NCBI GenBank assembly: GCA_025266875.1
Contig: JALLLT010000004.1
Location: 992,001 to 1,056,000 of the forward strand
Length of the DNA stretch: 64,000 bases
DNA from: Fennellomyces sp. T-0311
Lineage: Eukaryota > Mucoromycota > Mucoromycetes > Mucorales > Lichtheimiaceae
Direction: 5' to 3'
A program made the position numbers and the translations under genes. Under the pieces are notes generated by a model. It was not told where the DNA came from. It made no database searches and saw nothing but the letters and a program-made list of their open reading frames with translations. Positions 11,626-23,062 of this stretch are shown here, in pieces (the first letter of the stretch is position 1; each line of letters starts with the position of its first letter).

Positions 11626-12625
11626 TGACCGACATATTGCTTTAATCCTTTGGCTTAGCACCAAACAGCTTATGATATACTTCTGCTGCCATCTATTTTA
11701 CTTCAATGGTTACTGCAAAGTGTGAGATCCGCTCCACTGCTAGAGACTTCGTTGCACAATAAACAATGTGCATCCCAAATTCCATATGTGGATCATGGAG
11801 TAGAAATCACTGGAAGCAGTTTTAGAAAATCATGTGCTTTCGAATGAGTATAACCTAAAAGTCCCAGGAACCGTCTTGCATTGCTATATATGGATGGAAT
11901 ATCGGATCCGAAGAAACTGTAATTGTTGATTAGAGACACAGGCGATATTCCAATGAGCAGTGCTGCATCGCTGGATCAATGGTGATAGCGGTTGAAAAAA
12001 CACATTACGTAATTGCATTGTTGGAATGGATCGACGAGGCGGGTCCAGAGCGGATGGATCGATTGGCTGGCCGGAACAGTTTGCAGAGGGCCCGGGGGGA
12101 CTGCGTTGAGTACGGTCATGCAGGGTATCCACAAAGTCAACACACGTGGCTCTTGTGTTTATCGATGACGACGATTAAGAGGATGGAAAGAAAAAAAACA
12201 CGCTTGGGGTGGTACAGCCCCTCCTTCCATCGATAACAATTGCGGGCAAACGCACTGATTCCCCGCTGGTGAAAAAATGGACAGAGCGAGATGTGCGGAC
12301 CTTGGAGCGATGCAAAAATTACGCAGGAATGATGGCAGGATGTTTCTGCGGTAGCGCGAGCGGCTGGGACAGTGAAACGAGCCAAGTCATGGGGAGACAA
12401 GTGTATTACGCTGATCATAATCATCACCAAAAGAGATTTTTTTCCGCGTTGCTTGTTGGGAATAGGTCCGAAACCGTTAGAAGCCGCTTTTTTACAGTTT
12501 TCCTCTTCCGAATCAAGTGACCCGACGTTGGCCTGCCTATTTGTAGCACTCTTGTTTTCGACTATATTCCTGTCCAACTCTCTCTCTCTCTCCCTCTTCT
12601 TCCACTTTACTAACCGCACATTGCC
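11626..12625. other. Upstream region of the trehalose gene
   Basis: About 1 kb 5' of the trehalose-phosphate gene. A CT-repeat tract (about 12578-12605) ends some 20 bases before the ATG, a layout common in strongly expressed fungal genes. A CCCCT pentamer near 12218 resembles a stress-response element, but one pentamer is weak evidence. Open frames here are not supported as genes. Confidence 0.4.
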
Positions 12626-15203
12626 ATGGCTTCGACATCCGAAAACGGACCAGCCAAGAGCCTGCGTCTGCTCGTCGTCTCCAATCGTCTGCCTGTCACC
12701 GTCAACAAAGACCCGCAAACCCAACAGTATGATTTCAAAATGTCCTCTGGCGGATTAGTCGCGGCATTGAGCGGCTTGAAGAAAATGATGTCATTTACAT
12801 GGATCGGCTGGCCAGGTGAGTGTGCGGTCCAGGCAGAGGCGACGCGTAGCTTACCTTGTTTTATGCAGGCCAGGATATCCCTCTTGACGACCGCAAGGAC
12901 GTCGAAGAGCGTCTACTGAAGGAGACATCGACGATGCCTGTGTTTGTGGACCAGGAGCTGGCAGATCTGCACTACAACGGTTTCTCCAACAGGTATTGAT
13001 CGCTCGACGTGTGCATAGTGACGCTTCTTACGCTGCATACACAGCATTCTGTGGCCACTGTTCCATTACCATCCAGGCGAAATCTCATTCAACGAGGAGT
13101 GGTGGGAGGGCTACCAACGGGTGAATCAGCAGTTTGCGGACGCGATTGACCGGATTGTGCAGGACGGTGATCTGGTGTGGATCCAGGACTACCATCTGAT
13201 GCTGTTACCGTCGATGCTCCGCAAGAAGACCAAGAAGGACATTAAGATTGGCTGGTTCCTGCATACACCGTTCCCGAGCAGTGAAATCTACCGGTAAATT
13301 GGATTGTGAAACAGAAGCAAACCAGGACGGAAGACCCCTAACCTTGTCCTACAGAATTCTGCCTGTGCGCAAGGAGATTCTGTTGGGTGTGTTGGAAAGC
13401 GACCTGCTTGGCTTCCATACATACGACTATGCACGACACTTCTTGTCGTCATGTACACGTATCCTCGGACTTTCAACCATGCCGAACGGTGTCGAGTTCG
13501 AAGGCAGATACGTCCACGTCGGCACCTTCCCCATCGGCATTGACCCGGAAAAGTTCACCGACAACCTGCAGGTTCCTAAGGTCCAGGAGCGCATTGCCCA
13601 GCTCAAAAACAGGTTTGGCGACTGTAAGCTCATTGTTGGTGTCGATCGGTTGGATTACATCAAGGGCGTTCCGCAGAAAATGCACGCCATGGAGGTGTTT
13701 TTGAGTCAGCACCCAGAATGGGTCGGCAAAGTGGTGCTTGTGCAGCTCGCTGTGCCTTCTCGCGAAGATGTCGAGGAGTACCAGCATCTGCGAAGCACCA
13801 TCAACGAACTGGTGGGTCGTATCAACGGCCAGTACGGCACCGTCGAGTTCGTTCCCATCCACTTTATGCACCGATCCATCCCCTTCGATGAGTTGACCGC
13901 GCTCTACGCTGCGTCGGACGTATGTCTCGTGTCATCAACCCGTGACGGCATGAATCTGGTGTCGTACGAGTACATTGCCGCACAGAAGAACAATCACGGC
14001 GTGCTAATCCTATCTGAGTTTGCTGGCGCTGCACAGTCGCTTAACGGGTCGATCATTGTGAACCCGTGGAATACGGAGGAGTTGGCCAATGCGATCTACG
14101 AGGCAGTCACAATGCCCGACGACGTGCGGAAGACAAACCATCAAAAGCTCTACCGCTACGTGACCAAGTACACTGCCGCCTATTGGGGTCTGAGCTTCGT
14201 CAATGAATTGCGCGTAAGGATACTTGCTTCAGTTGCGTGTTTGTCCTGGAACTAATAGTTGCATATAGCGAATCAGCGAAGAGTTCGGCCAGCGCATGTC
14301 GATCCCCGAACTCAACTTTAACAACGTCATCACGCGGTATAAAGAATCCAAGGGAAAGAAGCTTATTCTGCTGGACTACGATGGCACGCTCACAACCACC
14401 CACAAGCTGCCCGAATTCGCCAAGCCGTCACAGACAGTACTGGACCATCTGAAAGCTCTCGCCTCAAAGCCTGACACTTACGTTTACATTCTTTCTGGAC
14501 GTGGGCGCAAACATTTGGACGCATGGTTCGATTCGACTGGTGTGGGCCTGTCTGCTGAGCACGGATGCTTCTACAAGCACCCGGCTGCCATCCGCGACAC
14601 AATCAACCCCGTCCAATCATCTTCGCACGAGAGCAAGCTGATCAAGGAGGTGGATGGCAAGTGGTACTGCCTGGTAGAGCAGATTGATCCAAGCTGGAAG
14701 GAGACCATCCGTCCACTATTCCAGCATTACACCGAGCGCACACCTGGATCCTTCATTGAGGAAAAGGAAATCAACCTGACGTGGCATTACCGCAACGCTG
14801 ATCCAGAGTTTGGCAGTTGGCAGGCTACAGAGTTGCAAGTAAACCTGGAGAAGCTGCTGAGTCACATGGCTTTGTCGGTATGGAGTTTTAGCTGCCAAAG
14901 CAACGCGTAGGGTAATTGATGTTATTCGCGTAGATTGTGTTAGGTAACAAGACTCTGGAGCTGCGCCCATCGTCAATCGACAAGTCGACGGCAGTGCGCA
15001 ACATTCTCAAGGATCTCCAGCTGTCGACCATAGACTACATCCTCTGCATCGGCGACGGAAAGACGGACGAGGTGGTGTTTACGCTGCTGAACGACATTCC
15101 GCAGTCGATCACCTCGACGGTGGGCAAGAAGCAGACGGAGGCACATAATTATATCCCGAATGTCGACATGGTCAACAGCCTAGTAGAGGAGTTAGGAAAA
15201 TAA
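12626..15203 (+). CDS. Trehalose-6-phosphate synthase/phosphatase fusion, 766 aa
   Basis: Six exons (12626-12815, 12869-12992, 13045-13293, 13355-14213, 14269-14877, 14934-15203) encode 766 residues. Residues about 12-475 form a GT20 synthase domain that condenses UDP-glucose with glucose-6-phosphate. Its conserved stretches include VVSNRLPVTV, NGFSNSILWPLFHYHPG, VWIQDYHLMLLP, GWFLHTPFPSSEIYR, GVDRLDYIKGVPQK and DGMNLVSYEY. Residues about 490-760 form a HAD phosphatase domain with the nucleophile motif LLDYDGTL (Asp510, Asp512), LSGRGR and the acidic motif GDGKTDE. Both domains keep their catalytic signatures, unlike the regulatory Tps3/Tsl1 subunits, so a bifunctional or Tps1-like enzyme is likely. 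Motif IV is GDG rather than the usual GDD but still fits the HAD pattern. It is convergent with eL8, 104 bases apart. Confidence 0.93.
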
Positions 15204-15307
15204 GACGCGAGCGAATACAAGCACTTTGATTCAAAAGAGACCAAATTTATTACAAAGAAGTGGTTTTGTCCGATAAATCTAGAAGTCTATTCTATCGCAG
15301 GAATCGT

Positions 15308-16326
15308 TTACTGACGAGCAGCGATTTCCTTGGCGGCGAGAGCCTCACGCTTGGCAAGACGAGCGTTGGACTTGGGGCCGTTGATACCTCCACCCCATTG
15401 GCGGCGGATCTCATCAGCCTTATCGTTGTAGTTAGCCTTGACAACGGACACCAAGTTGGCGAGCTCAGCCTTGTCAGCCTCCGAGACTTCGGTGAAGGCC
15501 AAAGCGGTGGCAGTCTTCTTGTGGACGACCTGACCGAGACGAGCCTTGCCCTTGACAATGGCGTATGGGACACCCATCTTGCGGCACAAGGCTGGCAAGA
15601 AAATGACCAACTCAATGGGGTCGACATCGTCAGCAATGACAACCAACTGAGCCTTCTTCTGTTCAATCAAGGCGGTGATGTGGTTCAAACCGTACTTGAC
15701 GACAATGGGCTTGTCGGTCTTGATGGCTTCCTTGCCCTCAGCCTTGGCGGCAGCAGCAGCACGGATACGTTCGCGCTTCTCGACCTTCGTCTCGGGACGG
15801 TACTTCTCAGCCAACTTGAAGAGCTGGGCAGCAGTGTTCTTGTCCAAGGTGTTGGTGAACTGGTTGAGAGCCGGGGGGACCTTCAAGCGCTGGTAGATGA
15901 TCTTCTTTTGGCGCTGAAGACGGACGTAAGCGGGCCACTTGACGAAGCGGGAGACATCGCGCTTGGGCTGGACATCCTGACCTATATATTAAACGATCGA
16001 TGAGTTTTCGACATTGACAACAATTTCAACTTTGGCAATCGCCCTTCTCGTACCAACGCCAAAGTTCTTGGAGCGCTTCTCGAACAAGGGGTTGGTGTTA
16101 GTCTTGGTAGCCTGCTTGCCCTTGATGGGGTAGGGAGCGGGAGCGACCTTCTTGCCGGTGGACTTCTTGGCGGGGGCCTATAGTAGGTAATGCATCGTAT
16201 CAGTTATCTATCCATCCATCCATCCACCCATCCATCCATTCATTCTATCCATCCATCCGTGTATTTCTCCATTGCCGTACCATTGCTATTATCGAAGAAA
16301 AGAGGGAGCTTCATCTTGGCTGCCAT
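15308..16326 (-). CDS. RPL8: Cytosolic large-subunit ribosomal protein eL8 (L7a)
   Basis: Structural protein of the 60S subunit. Exons 16054-16177 and 15308-15981 give 265 residues containing [58 protein letters not shown] and the L7Ae-type RNA-binding core ([20 protein letters not shown]). The start codon lies in a small upstream exon with ATG at 16324-16326. Its donor is not a normal GT: joining directly after ATG (a GC donor) gives the family-like [11 protein letters not shown], while joining after MAAK needs an AT donor. The acceptor at 16178 is canonical. The intron carries a run of CCAT repeats (about 16208-16258). The product is certain; the exact first exon is not. Confidence 0.92.
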
Positions 16327-17974
16327 GGTAACCGATATTGCCGTCAGATTGCGGAGTTGAGTTTGGCAACATTTCTTGCAATTTGACAACAACATCTTGG
16401 ACCGGAAGGAAACTTTGTGAAACAATACAATTGTGTTTGTGCGTATCGATAATGCGCTTGCATACATTTAGTTCATTTAATACCACATCATTCTCCCCAC
16501 ATTGCTGTTATTTTACACGCAGGTCTAACTTTATTAGAGCTATTTTCTAGCATTACTTTGCTTTGAAATTTGCGCGTATATATCTTTGATGGCCAGTTAC
16601 TCAAAAAAGTCATTGTGGCAACTCGGTCCAGATGTAAAGCTGCAGATCTCGCTTTTCCAGAATCGCCAGAAAACAAAGTTCGCTTCCAATTATCCGCAAG
16701 TGGGAATTCTTGAATCGTGGGATGCACAGTGCGTGAGAACCCGTGGTCCCCGGACTAATTTCCGTGTTAGGCAAACCAGGCGTATTTACATGGCTAGGGA
16801 CTTGTTTGCTGCATCAGATTGCAGAATATTTATCCACATGGTCTAAATCGGATCATCTTATTTGCATTGAAGATAAATGTTTTCATTCTATCGTGTAATG
16901 TCGGAAATATCTTCCGAACCAAAGGTAGATTGGGTCTTCTACCTGGGCCCCTTTCTTGGGGGTTCCTATTGTAAGATCACTAAAAATCGTTCGCTTGGTA
17001 CTTGGGAAATCATTATATTCCACGTATGGAAGTGTCAGCCTGATTTTTGCATATTGCTTTGCTCCCACGTATAAGCCTCCTCCCCCTCTCTATTGTAATA
17101 CTTGGTATCCTATTATGTCTAGCTAAAATGAGTGGCACGCGTCAAGTTTATTCATAATGGCAGCCTTGATATTCCCAACCGAAAAAATTGATTTTGTCAT
17201 CTACTGTCACGAGCCTTCTTGTTAAGTATGACCACACACACTGTCAGTAGGCTGTATTGCCGTATGGCGTATATCGCTTCCTTAATGTCTGTTATATACA
17301 TGTTTTCACTAGCCACATTTTGTAAGCTACTTGGTGCCTACATAAAGCTAGAAAATGCCGCAATTTGCGTCGATTGGTATGTATGCTCAAGATCACGTAA
17401 AAAGCAGCGACCAAGTGACTTCAAAACTAGATTTGAATAGTATTTGGCCTAATAATTATACAAGATCTTATTTTATACGTATAATACATGACTCTTTGTA
17501 CGTCATGGGCCTATGTAGTATCTCCTTCATTGTTTGTTCTTGGAAACGCTTCTTGTTCGATGTACGTAGTTAGCAGGTGAACCCAAGAGAATGCTGCAGC
17601 AAATGTCTCATAACCTCTCCCTATTTGCAGCCATACTTGACACCTAAATAGTAATAGTTGTTTGTTACGTACACCGACCTCTACTTATAATCAAACTTGA
17701 GATATCATGTAGCCGTTGGATAGGAGGTACTGTACCCTTATAATTGATGATAATCATAGCTGTGGAGTTACTAAGCTATGTTCACTCCATTTAATGTCCA
17801 ATATTTTGTGGTATGCTTATGTGGCCGTGTGAGAGATACAATGGTGTGCTGTCGTTGTTCGTACTTTGCACTTATAGGTTTTTCATTTGCCACTCGGTTC
17901 GTGTTAACAGCTTTTAGAGCTACGTACATATTTTCAAGCCGTTGTCAAGCACATAGTACACGTGACAGTGGATC
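16327..17974. other. Gene-poor region, no gene seen
   Basis: It contains the eL8 promoter side and about 1.6 kb with only short unrelated frames on both strands. No RNA gene is recognised. Confidence 0.45.
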
Positions 17975-18136
17975 CACTGCAAATAATTTTTGGTGAATTT
18001 TGGTGAATAATTTTTTTGAAGTGGTTAAACACAAGCTTTTTAACCGCTTGGGTTGCCAAGAATGGTAGTAGAAGTGGTTAAAAAGTTTATGTTTCACCGC
18101 TGTAACCACTTTTAACCATCAAAATTATTTGCAGTG
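17975..18136. mobile_element. Short inverted-repeat element (MITE), 162 bp
   Basis: The left end reads CACTGCAAATAATTTTTGG and the right end is its reverse complement with two or three mismatches (ending AAATTATTTGCAGTG). Both sides are flanked by the trinucleotide ATC (17972-17974 and 18137-18139), consistent with a 3-bp target-site duplication. The interior has four or five copies of a GTGGTTAA-like motif in both orientations, so the whole element can fold on itself. It has no coding capacity. CACTG termini with a 3-bp duplication suggest a CACTA- or Harbinger-type non-autonomous element; the superfamily is uncertain. Confidence 0.75.
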
Positions 18137-18139
18137 ATC

Positions 18140-20795
18140 CTATTTTTTCTGTTACAGTTGTGTTCAGGCAGCTAAAACAGAGTTATATGTAGTGAAGAAG
18201 TAATATAGTGTGGATTTTAGTGAGTGTCATCTTTGTTGACTCAGTGATTGATTGGAGTTTAAATGTATTATAACTGATCGTTATCATGGATAACTGGCAA
18301 ATTTGGAACTTCGCGATCTTTCATACCGCTGGAATTGACAGGGAAGATATTGATAGTGGCTCAACTGTGCTCGATCGGGAAAAAAAAGGTTTATCCTTGT
18401 CATATTTGTTCGAGCTGCTGCAAATATGCACGGAATTACCAATACTGATTGTCCGACTATCTTCGTTCGGCTACGTAGCCAGTACTCAACTTCGGTACAA
18501 TACTGGACAAATCATATACTGCTGTGAGCAGTTGCGGTTTTGTTACGGTACAGATAAAGGCCATTAGTTGGCATATTTCTAACCGATTCGATCCTGTTAG
18601 AAAGGATCGGGTATAGTCAATAAGAATCAAGTAATCAAAGTGAAACAGTTGATTTACTTTGGCACTTTGGTATGTAAAAGAAAATTTAGATTTCAAATGC
18701 GTAATCCTCAGTAGTCATACTACACTGCGCGAGTAGCTTGATCAGATGTTACGTGGCGGAAGCACTCCGCGGTAAAATGGTGATCTCAGGCTTGTTATGC
18801 ATTGGGCACCTCTATCGAGGATTAAATTCCTCTTGATGGCTATGTGGTTCTAGGCATCTATTATCGGAATATAAGGTAAAGCGAATATTTCTGATACGGT
18901 ACAATGATAATAACTATTGCACTTTTGAAATTGAAGCAGGCGGGAGCAAGGAGCGATTTCGGATCATTCGCGCGTGTGTATAATCTGAGAATGATACCAC
19001 GCACCGCTTGTTCCAAAGGGCGTTCCTGCCAATTCTTCCTTGAAGGGGTGTGAGTCGAAAGTTCTTGTCGACTTCGTTGGTGAAATATTTGGTAGGTTTA
19101 CGGTACATTAGTCTAGCTTGGTTGCTCTTATGATTGCAGTTTTCCAGGTGGAAGCTGGATAAGTCCATGCATGCATCAGAAAAGCCTGCTCCGACATCAT
19201 GTGCTTATATCATAAACAAACATCGCAATGCCCCATACGATGACCAGGTCGAAATACAAGGTCGCCTACGATCTTACAGAAGCGCAATGGGATCGCTGAT
19301 GATACTTCAAACTACTTCCATGAAAGTCCAGTGTCAGGTTCCCAGGTAGCGGTCCATTATGATGATTGAGAAAGGGTGAACGACACTTTTTTTGTACAAA
19401 TGAGGAATTTCAGGTACAGAGACGCATATAACACTCCTTTGATGACTTTCGATAACCGATCCCCACTTCACAATCGTTCAACTATCACGATGAGTTCTTT
19501 ATGATTGTGGGCTTTGAAGGAGGCATAATAGTACATGGCCCAAATCCAAAAAGAAAAATAGCCTCCGAAATTCATTATATGGATTTCATGCTTGATCATA
19601 GCTGCTACCTCGATCCAAAGGTGCCTCGAAAGCACTTTATAGTTTGTTACAAGTCTCCTCCTGTGGACAATAACGAACCCAAACGGAAAAGGAATCAAAG
19701 CAAATAGACCATTCCTTGTACTGCAGATATTCTGATCTTCTGGGACACGCGGTCACTGTACGAATTCTCTTAATTCGTAATGAGCGGACATCTATACGAG
19801 GTACTCAAGCTACTTTAAATTAAGGGACCGGGCAGCATATTTGGAGAATGAAAAGGAAAGTATCGTTACCGAAAGAAGGCAAAAGATTAACATAAGCAAC
19901 AACAAAGAAATCAGGAAAATCGCGTAGCTTTCACTCTTCTCACCTGTCAGCCTTTACACTCGAGTACATAAAATCACACTTTCTGAAGATTGCCTTTTTT
20001 CAAATAGGCTTACAGGAGTCAACACTCAAATTAGTAAAACAGGCATATCTCTATATAGAGTAATCAAAATCGACCCGTCTCTTCAAGGATATGCTATCCT
20101 TCCGAATACGCAGGAATGTGATCCCCTTTTCCTCCCTTTTGGCGGGCAAACCAAATGTAAATAGACAACACTGCATCGCATGACTTTTGTACATGCATTA
20201 GCACCGGAAAAAGCACCGAGCGCGGATGGCTGCACACGTTTAATCTAACGAAAGCATTTCCAATAAGTGAAAGCATTTCTCGCTATAAAATTCCTGTGGT
20301 CAGTCAGGTTAGTCCTATTTTCGTATATTTACAGCCAAGCTTAATAGCTGCACTGACTAATAAGACCACAATAACCCGTTATACCGAGACCGGGTTCTAT
20401 TGCGAATATTCGAAGGCCAAGTTGTGCCTAGAATTTGGCTTCTTCTGGAAGAATTAATATTTCACATGACTCATTTCAATTAAGCCAACCGATGTGATCA
20501 CGGAAAAAAGAAGTATAGTAGAATTTATTTGATTTGCTTCTTGCCCTTGGATGTACATGTATAAAAAGAGAATGATGATATGGTCATAAGGTAAAAAATG
20601 CAGAATATATATAGTGTGTGTGGAATGCAGCGCCGTTATCAACATGAAAAGGAATGATAGGGAGAGAAATATGTAGAAAAAAAGTAACAAAAAGGAACCT
20701 GACTGGTCAAATCAGCCTTGCAAAGAAGAAAAAGCACAAAGATATATAAAAAAGAACGAAAGGACTGGGTGCATACGTAACGGGAGAAAAAGAGC
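18140..20795. other. Gene-poor region with possible coding relics
   Basis: About 2.6 kb without a supported gene. Short plus-strand frames at 19222-19350 and 19501-19707 lie in different phases (for example SKYKVAYDLTEAQWDR, then MIVGFEGGIIVHGPNPKRK) and could be one decayed coding sequence. I could not join them with splice sites. Confidence 0.35.
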
Positions 20796-23062
20796 TTAAA
20801 TGACAGTGTTGTGGAAATCAATAGAGTAGAAATTGTCGGGAATAAACTCGTCTTCTTTGGTCAAATCAAAGCCATGAGCGGATAAAAGTGAGGGCGAGTG
20901 AGCATGAGGTGAAAAGTAAGACGTTGGCGATGATTCTATGGGAGTTGTTGCCATGGTCAAGGCAGGTGATGGATTGGACTGTTTCGGGGTGACCATAGGA
21001 GAAGATGAGGAGGAGGATGGTGATGGCTGATAGACTGTCGAGCCAAAAAGCGTTTGTTCGCTAGACCAATCGGACGGAATATGAAAATCCAAGTTCGTAG
21101 TCGTTGGAGTGAACAAATCGACAAGATTGCTGTAATCGCCCGTCGGTAATGACGGGATGGTATACTGCTGCTGCTCCGGAGGCAACCAACGAGAGAAATC
21201 AAATGAGGGACGTTTGACGGTGCGTTCAAGATCATCACCAAGACAAGGACGCTTCACTGGACGCATTTCATTGTAAGGTTGAGGGTACTGAGGGGAAGCT
21301 CGTTGTTGCTGATCCAAAACAACGCTGCAACGATTGACAAGGAAACGATGCAACACACTATCCAAATCAACGCGTGGGACAACGGTACAGTTGGTTTGTT
21401 TGATCACATTGAGACTTCGGGATAAATTGTTGCTGGCGGGAGTGCTATCGGATAGGCGAGCATTTTCGAGATGAATGGTGGTGGCCAACGTGAGTGACAG
21501 ACCAAACACGTTGTAGAGATATTTGACTTCGTGATTACGCACCATTTGCTCTGCAATATGAATGATGGTATTGGCTGCGGTGGTACCATCTGCCATAGGT
21601 CTGTTGATCATGGCCTGCACTGTATAATACATCATGTGGAAGATCCTGGCGATGGGCGAAGGAGGCGAGTCATCCGTCGCTTTGCCGAACTCCAAATAGG
21701 GTGGAAGGTTCAATAACCATTCAGTAAGAGCTGCCTTTGCATCGGACCGTTCGCATACAACACGAACGAGCTTCACCATCTCGGAAAAGACGGCGATCTG
21801 GAGAGCCGATTCGACCGACACTTCATGGACTTCCACGGGTGGCTGCAACTTTCGGCAGTCGATCGCATAAAGTTGGTTGTCTTCAAGTTTGGGAAGTTTG
21901 ACACTCCATACGGTGACGGGATGGATTCGTTCGCCCGTTGAGACTGCAACCCATTGATCCATCACATAAGCCACCCACAACGCTCGGCGTCGCATCTCTT
22001 GTTCGACCACACTGCAGTTTGTTGGCTCTTGATTGAGATTGGATTCAATAAGGGCGCGGTAGAGTTGTCGGCGCAGCGTGCTGCAGTGATGTAAGTCGCC
22101 CGCAAGATAAGCGTACCAGCACATGATGGCAAGTGCCTATGTTTATGATCAGAAGGTTTCATGTGAGCATACTTGATGCTTGTGCATGCAAGATTTGTAA
22201 AAAAAAATACCTGCACAGTAGGCAGTGCTGCAGTCTCGTGGGACGCAAGGGCCCTCGCTTTGTCAAACCACATCTGTGCAGTTCGATCTTCTGGGTTAAT
22301 GTAGCGACAGCCGAGGGCGTAGACAGCGTAACGTAGCAATGGACTCATTGTGTGCTTGCTGTTAACGAGCTGGTACAGAAAATGATGCCGCGAGAGGATC
22401 GGAAAGAAGATGTTGAAATGTTGGAAGAAGCTGTTTGCCCACATCAACGATATTTCGGAAGATATCAGACTATCATCATTCGGGGAAGAAGTGCACACAC
22501 TTTGTTGGCTGCCCTAGAGATGTGCCAATAGAATGGACCTTATCAGTGATCTGTGTCTCATACATAAACAGAAAAAAGAAAACGTACAGGGTCGTTCCAT
22601 TTGGCTTGCACGGCACTTGCCGCATCGGTGATGAGTTTCAAAACATCGTTGGATTGCGGTTGTAACGTGGCTGGAGGAGAAGGTTCGTCAGCACGGTCGT
22701 TGCCATTGTTGGTAGGGATCGACGGAGGCCAAGCTGTGTGTGATGAGAAATCATTTTTATCAGCTCAGATATTCTGTACTTTGGGAATTTTTTTATATCT
22801 CTCTACCTGTGGATGGTATCGGCTTTTGTTTGCCTAATAACGACTCGATACGATGCGCTCGGTTGTTGATGACCTCGACATAACCCTTTGGAGGACCACG
22901 TTTCTTGGGCGGATCAGAATACTGGCACTGGATGCCCATCGAATGGCAGCGCGAACATGTAGGTTGAACGCCGTCGCACTTGACCTTCTTTTTGCGGCAT
23001 ACGATGCATGCCAGAGTGACCTTGACACGTCTGGGCTGTTCTGCAGCTGTTTTTCGGGACAT
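20796..23062 (-). CDS. Zn(II)2Cys6 transcription factor, 681 aa
   Basis: Four exons (22807-23062, 22588-22733, 22211-22513, 20796-22136) total 2046 bases. The binuclear zinc cluster spans residues 19-46 with spacing C-x2-C-x6-C-x6-C-x2-C-x6-C. It is followed by the basic linker KKRGPPKGYVE, as found in XlnR-like fungal regulators, and a short coiled dimerisation stretch (VINNRAHRIESLLG). A fungal_trans-type middle domain follows, with FFQHFNIFFPILSRHHF, ALGCRYINPEDRT, RRRALWVAYVMDQWVAVSTG and ERIHPVTVWSVKLP. The last 200 residues are Gln/Ser/Pro-rich, a likely activation region. The regulated pathway cannot be read from the sequence and the neighbours give no hint. Confidence 0.92.

Noticed and set aside
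12137..12724. A 195-codon minus-strand frame upstream of the trehalose gene
   Set aside because: It overlaps the promoter, the CT tract and exon 1 of the trehalose gene on the other strand, starts within that exon and has no domain.
15260..16003. A 247-codon plus-strand open frame
   Set aside because: It lies wholly opposite the eL8 coding exons and is leucine/serine-rich, as antisense frames of lysine/alanine-rich ribosomal genes usually are.
18286..18567. A 93-codon plus-strand ATG frame
   Set aside because: There is no similarity, no flanking splice support and mixed composition; it is indistinguishable from chance in AT-rich DNA.
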